From the NCBI GenBank assembly GCA_937949945.1, contig CALFEQ010000008.1, positions 1 to 19,245 on the forward strand: 19,245 nucleotides of DNA. Reading direction: 5' to 3'. The notes under the pieces are model-generated. The model saw only the letters and a list, made by a program, of their open reading frames with translations, was not told the origin of the DNA and made no database searches. The DNA is from an uncultured Myxococcales bacterium. Lineage in GTDB: Bacteria > Myxococcota_A > Polyangia > Polyangiales > Polyangiaceae. Position numbers and translations under genes: made by a program. Of this stretch, positions 17,258 to 19,245 are shown piece after piece; positions within the stretch are counted from its first letter, which is position 1, and each line of letters opens with the position of its first letter.

Positions 17258-18184
17258 TCAGCCGTAGTGCACGGCCGAGATGCGCACGCCCATCCAGTCC
17301 TCGTTGAAGGTGACGCGCCCGAGATCGTCGCCCGCCGCACCCGCGACGACCATGAGCGGCAAGAGGTGCTCCTCGCGCGGGTGGGCTTGCCTCGCGCCCG
17401 GCGCCGAAGCCCACTCCGTGAGGAGCCTCGTGCGGGCGTCGGGCGCGGACGTCGCCGCCTGCGTCAGCCACTCGTCGAAGATCCTCGAGACGCGATGCCC
17501 GGCGGCGGTCCGGAAGCCGCGCATGTCGTGGTAGCTCATTCCGCTGCCGAGGATGAGCACGCCCTCGTCGCGGAGCGGAGCGAGCGCACGCCCGATGGCC
17601 AAGTGCTCCGACGGATCGAGCCCCGCCTTCAACGAGAGCTGGATGGTCGGAACGTCCGCGTTCGGCCAGGAGACCTTGAACGGGATGAACGTCCCGTGGT
17701 CGAAGCCGCGCCGCGCGTCCCTCCTCGCGGAGATCCCCGCCTCGCCGAGAAGCGCCACGACGCGCTCGGCGAGCGCGGGATCACCGGGCGCGGGCCACTC
17801 GATCGTGTACGACTCCGGAGGGAAGCCGTAGTAGTCGTAGAAGATGGGCGGCCGCGGCGACGTCATCACGGTCGGCACCGCCTCTTCCCAGTGCGCCGAC
17901 ACGACGAGCAGCGCCTTCGGCGGCGCAGGGAGCTGCTTCGGCAGATCCGCGAAGTACGCGCGCATGATCTCGACGTCGCGCGCAGAGATGAACCCGCCCA
18001 TGTCGACGAACGGCCACGGCCCTCCGCCGTGCGGAACGTAGATGACCGGCTGCCGCGCGCCGGCGCCGGTCGCCTTCGTCCGGGCGTTCGGATCGTCTGC
18101 GCTCCGCGCGCGCGACGCTGCGACGCCGATCCCTCCCGCCGCGACCATCATGGCGATGACTTTCCTCCGCGTGAGCCGGTCCAC
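17258..18184 (-). CDS. DODA-type extradiol dioxygenase with twin-arginine signal
   Basis: From a GTG at 18184 the 308-residue product begins with TRRKVIAMMVAAGGIGVAAS, which looks like a Tat signal (twin Arg 6-7, then a hydrophobic stretch). The catalytic domain is the LigB/DODA family, Zn or Fe enzymes such as E. coli YgiD that open catechol rings. Candidate metal ligands are His52 (YVPHGGGP), His98 (VVSAHWE) and His163 (GFDHGTFIP). GSGMSYHDMRG and HPREEHLLPL add the later conserved histidines. The enzyme would act on a catechol such as DOPA, here outside the cytoplasm. An internal ATG at 18151 has a GGAGG upstream and would remove the RR motif, so export is an inference. A longer frame to 18487 is the shadow of the ArsR gene. 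It is divergent from the ArsR-SRPBCC pair. Confidence 0.85.
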   Translation of the reverse strand: MDRLTRRKVIAMMVAAGGIGVAASRARSADDPNARTKATGAGARQPVIYVPHGGGPWPFVDMGGFISARDVEIMRAYFADLPKQLPAPPKALLVVSAHWEEAVPTVMTSPRPPIFYDYYGFPPESYTIEWPAPGDPALAERVVALLGEAGISARRDARRGFDHGTFIPFKVSWPNADVPTIQLSLKAGLDPSEHLAIGRALAPLRDEGVLILGSGMSYHDMRGFRTAAGHRVSRIFDEWLTQAATSAPDARTRLLTEWASAPGARQAHPREEHLLPLMVVAGAAGDDLGRVTFNEDWMGVRISAVHYG

Positions 18185-18287
18185 GGCTGTCCATCTTGGC
18201 GCACCATCGACCGGCCGTGAAGGCGCTGCGCCCCGACGGTGAACCGCTCCTTCCGAGCACGTCGAGCACGAGCACGCCGAGCAATGG

Positions 18288-18303
18288 TTAGGCTTTGACC
18301 TAA
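18288..18303. promoter_or_regulatory. Palindrome and putative promoter upstream of the ArsR gene
   Basis: TTAGG and CCTAA flank a 6-base spacer (18288-18303). TTGACC within this site (18295-18300), followed 16 bases later by CATACT, could be a -35/-10 pair for the arsR gene starting at 18330. A palindrome over the -35 box is the usual arrangement for ArsR autorepression. The DODA gene starts 104 bases away on the other strand, so it could share control. Confidence 0.45.
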
Positions 18304-18329
18304 GTATCGCCGTCGCCATACTCAGGCAC

Positions 18330-18704
18330 GTGACCAACCATTCCCCGCAACTCGATCGTGTGTTCCACGCGCTGGCCGATCCCACGCGTAGAGCGGTCCT
18401 CGAGCGGCTCAGCGTCGGGACGGCCGCGGTCAGCGAGCTGGCGGCGCCGTTCGACATGGCGCTGCCCTCGTTCCTCCAGCACCTCAAGGTGCTCGAGACG
18501 AGCGGCCTCGTGCGCTCCTGGAAAGAGGGGCGAGTGAGGACGTACCAGCTCTCGCCCGAGCCGCTCCGCGCGGCCGAAGGCTGGATGGCCCGTCAGCGCG
18601 AGCTCTGGGAGCGGCGGCTCGATCGACTCGACCGCTACCTCGAGGAGCTGAAGCCCGCCGAGCGACCGAAGGCGACGACGAGCGGGGCAAGGAGGAAGAA
18701 GTGA
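18330..18704 (+). CDS. ArsR-family transcriptional regulator
   Basis: This 124-residue winged-helix protein starts at a GTG at 18330. DRVFHALADPTRRAVLERLS opens the ArsR fold, VSELAAPFDMALPSFLQHLKVLETSGLV is the helix-turn-helix, and WKEGRVRTYQLSP is the wing. The C-terminal helix (WERRLDRLDRYLEELK) is typical of the non-metal subgroup linked to SRPBCC proteins; no metal-binding Cys cluster is present. A Lys/Arg-rich tail follows. Its stop overlaps the start of the SRPBCC gene, so they form a coupled two-gene operon. It probably represses its own operon through the palindrome at 18288. The relic at 4951 is the C-terminal half of a close relative. Confidence 0.92.
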   Translation: MTNHSPQLDRVFHALADPTRRAVLERLSVGTAAVSELAAPFDMALPSFLQHLKVLETSGLVRSWKEGRVRTYQLSPEPLRAAEGWMARQRELWERRLDRLDRYLEELKPAERPKATTSGARRKK

Positions 18705-19183
18705 TGACGAACCCCGACTTGGATCTGGTGCTGGAACGAACCGTGGACGTGTCGCCGGAGCTCGTGTGGCTCGCGTGGACGCGGCCGGAGCACTTGAAGA
18801 AGTGGTTCACGCCGGCACCGTGGACGACGGCGGAGTGCGAGATCGATCTGCGCCCCGGCGGCATCTTCCGCACGGTCATGCGCTCGCCCGAAGGAAAGGA
18901 GCACGAGAACGTCGGCTGCTACCTCGAGATCGTCCCGCAGCAGCGCCTCGTCTGGACCGATGCGCTCCTGCCGGGCTTCCGTCCGGCCCCCATCCAGTCC
19001 CATCTCCCCTTCCGGTTCACGGCCGTGATCACGATCGAGCCGCACGGGAGCGGAACGAAGTACACCGCCCTCGCGATGCATCGAGACGCGGAGGGCCGCG
19101 CGAAGCACGAGGCAATGGGCTTCCACGCCGGTTGGGGCAAGGCGCTCGATCAGCTCGTCGAGCACATGAAGGCGGCGCGCTGA
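18704..19183 (+). CDS. SRPBCC / AHSA1-domain protein
   Basis: This 159-residue protein has the START-like AHSA1 fold: LDLVLERTVDVSPELVWLAW, TRPEHLKKWFTPAPWTTAEC, DLRPGGIFRTVMRSPEGKEH, GCYLEIVPQQRLVWTDALLPGFRP and a long C-terminal helix GFHAGWGKALDQLVEHMK. The fold has a deep hydrophobic pocket for a small ligand. In ArsR-SRPBCC pairs its physiological role is not settled. The ATG at 18704 overlaps the ArsR stop (TGATG) with GGAGG 8 bases upstream; a GTG at 18701 is an equally possible start, adding one residue. The length is complete. The 19-bp tandem repeats begin 5 bases after the stop. Confidence 0.92.
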   Translation: MTNPDLDLVLERTVDVSPELVWLAWTRPEHLKKWFTPAPWTTAECEIDLRPGGIFRTVMRSPEGKEHENVGCYLEIVPQQRLVWTDALLPGFRPAPIQSHLPFRFTAVITIEPHGSGTKYTALAMHRDAEGRAKHEAMGFHAGWGKALDQLVEHMKAAR

Positions 19184-19188
19184 AGGCG

Positions 19189-19245
19189 TCGCTCTCGCTG
19201 AAGCTCGTCGCTCTCGCTGAAGCTCGTCGCTCTCGCTGAAGCTCG
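19189..19245. repeat. 19-bp tandem repeat, three perfect copies, cut by window edge
   Basis: The unit TCGCTCTCGCTGAAGCTCG occurs at 19189-19207, 19208-19226 and 19227-19245 with no mismatch and no spacer. The array starts 5 bases after the SRPBCC stop codon and probably continues beyond the window. The unit is not a multiple of three, so it is unlikely to encode a protein repeat. Confidence 0.9.

Overview
The window is GC-rich, densely coded DNA with strong G/C bias at third codon positions. It is most likely from a Myxococcota-type soil bacterium. The support is the base composition, a lipoprotein carrying the Cys-rich 'NPDHCGACGHDC' module familiar from that phylum, and a mix of solo regulators, SRPBCC, YCII, DUF1801 and DUF2200 genes. 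The taxonomic placement is inference. No rRNA, tRNA, CRISPR array, transposase, integrase or phage gene was seen.

Layout. 1-1556: the 3' end of an OmpR/PhoB-type response regulator, overlapping an intact sensor histidine kinase. 1619-3888: a collagen-like lipoprotein (-), a siderophore-interacting flavoprotein (+) and a PhyH-family dioxygenase (-). 4079-5519: a small FUSC-like membrane protein (-), a scrambled stretch holding the C-terminal relic of an ArsR regulator, and an intact DUF2200 protein. 5621-7002: a secreted Cys-rich lipoprotein split by a one-base shift at a C7 tract. 7115-10228: a DUF1801 protein with a Lys/Ala-rich tail, then a UvrA2-class ABC ATPase lacking the UvrB-binding domain. 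10229-11408: a 15-bp inverted-repeat pair, a YCII C-terminal relic, an HxlR-SCP2 fusion regulator and a methyltransferase N-terminal relic. 11536-15730: a TetR repressor divergent from a tightly overlapped operon of Baeyer-Villiger-type monooxygenase, HSL-type esterase and short-chain dehydrogenase. 15740-17253: Dps (-), a broken GlxA-type regulator and a YCII/DGPF protein. 17258-19183: an exported DODA-type dioxygenase (-) and an ArsR-SRPBCC pair (+). 19189-19245: three perfect 19-bp tandem repeats running off the window.

The most coherent functional unit is the TetR/monooxygenase/esterase/SDR cluster. Its first three enzymes match in order the start of the mycobacterial mymA operon (monooxygenase, LipR, SDR). 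The intergenic region holds two identical spaced palindromes, TGGTAC-N6-GTACCA, one overlapping the likely tetR start codon. A plausible role is oxidation of a ketone to an ester, hydrolysis of the ester, and redox handling of the product.

A second theme is gene decay. Five separate loci (4951-5115, 6627-6633, 10450-10575, 11283-11408, 16394-16630) are truncated or frameshifted remnants of recognisable families, mostly regulators and small accessory enzymes. I did not find a convincing wholly new system. The best leads are the twin-operator operon, the poly-C frameshift in a surface lipoprotein, the decay junctions and the repeats.
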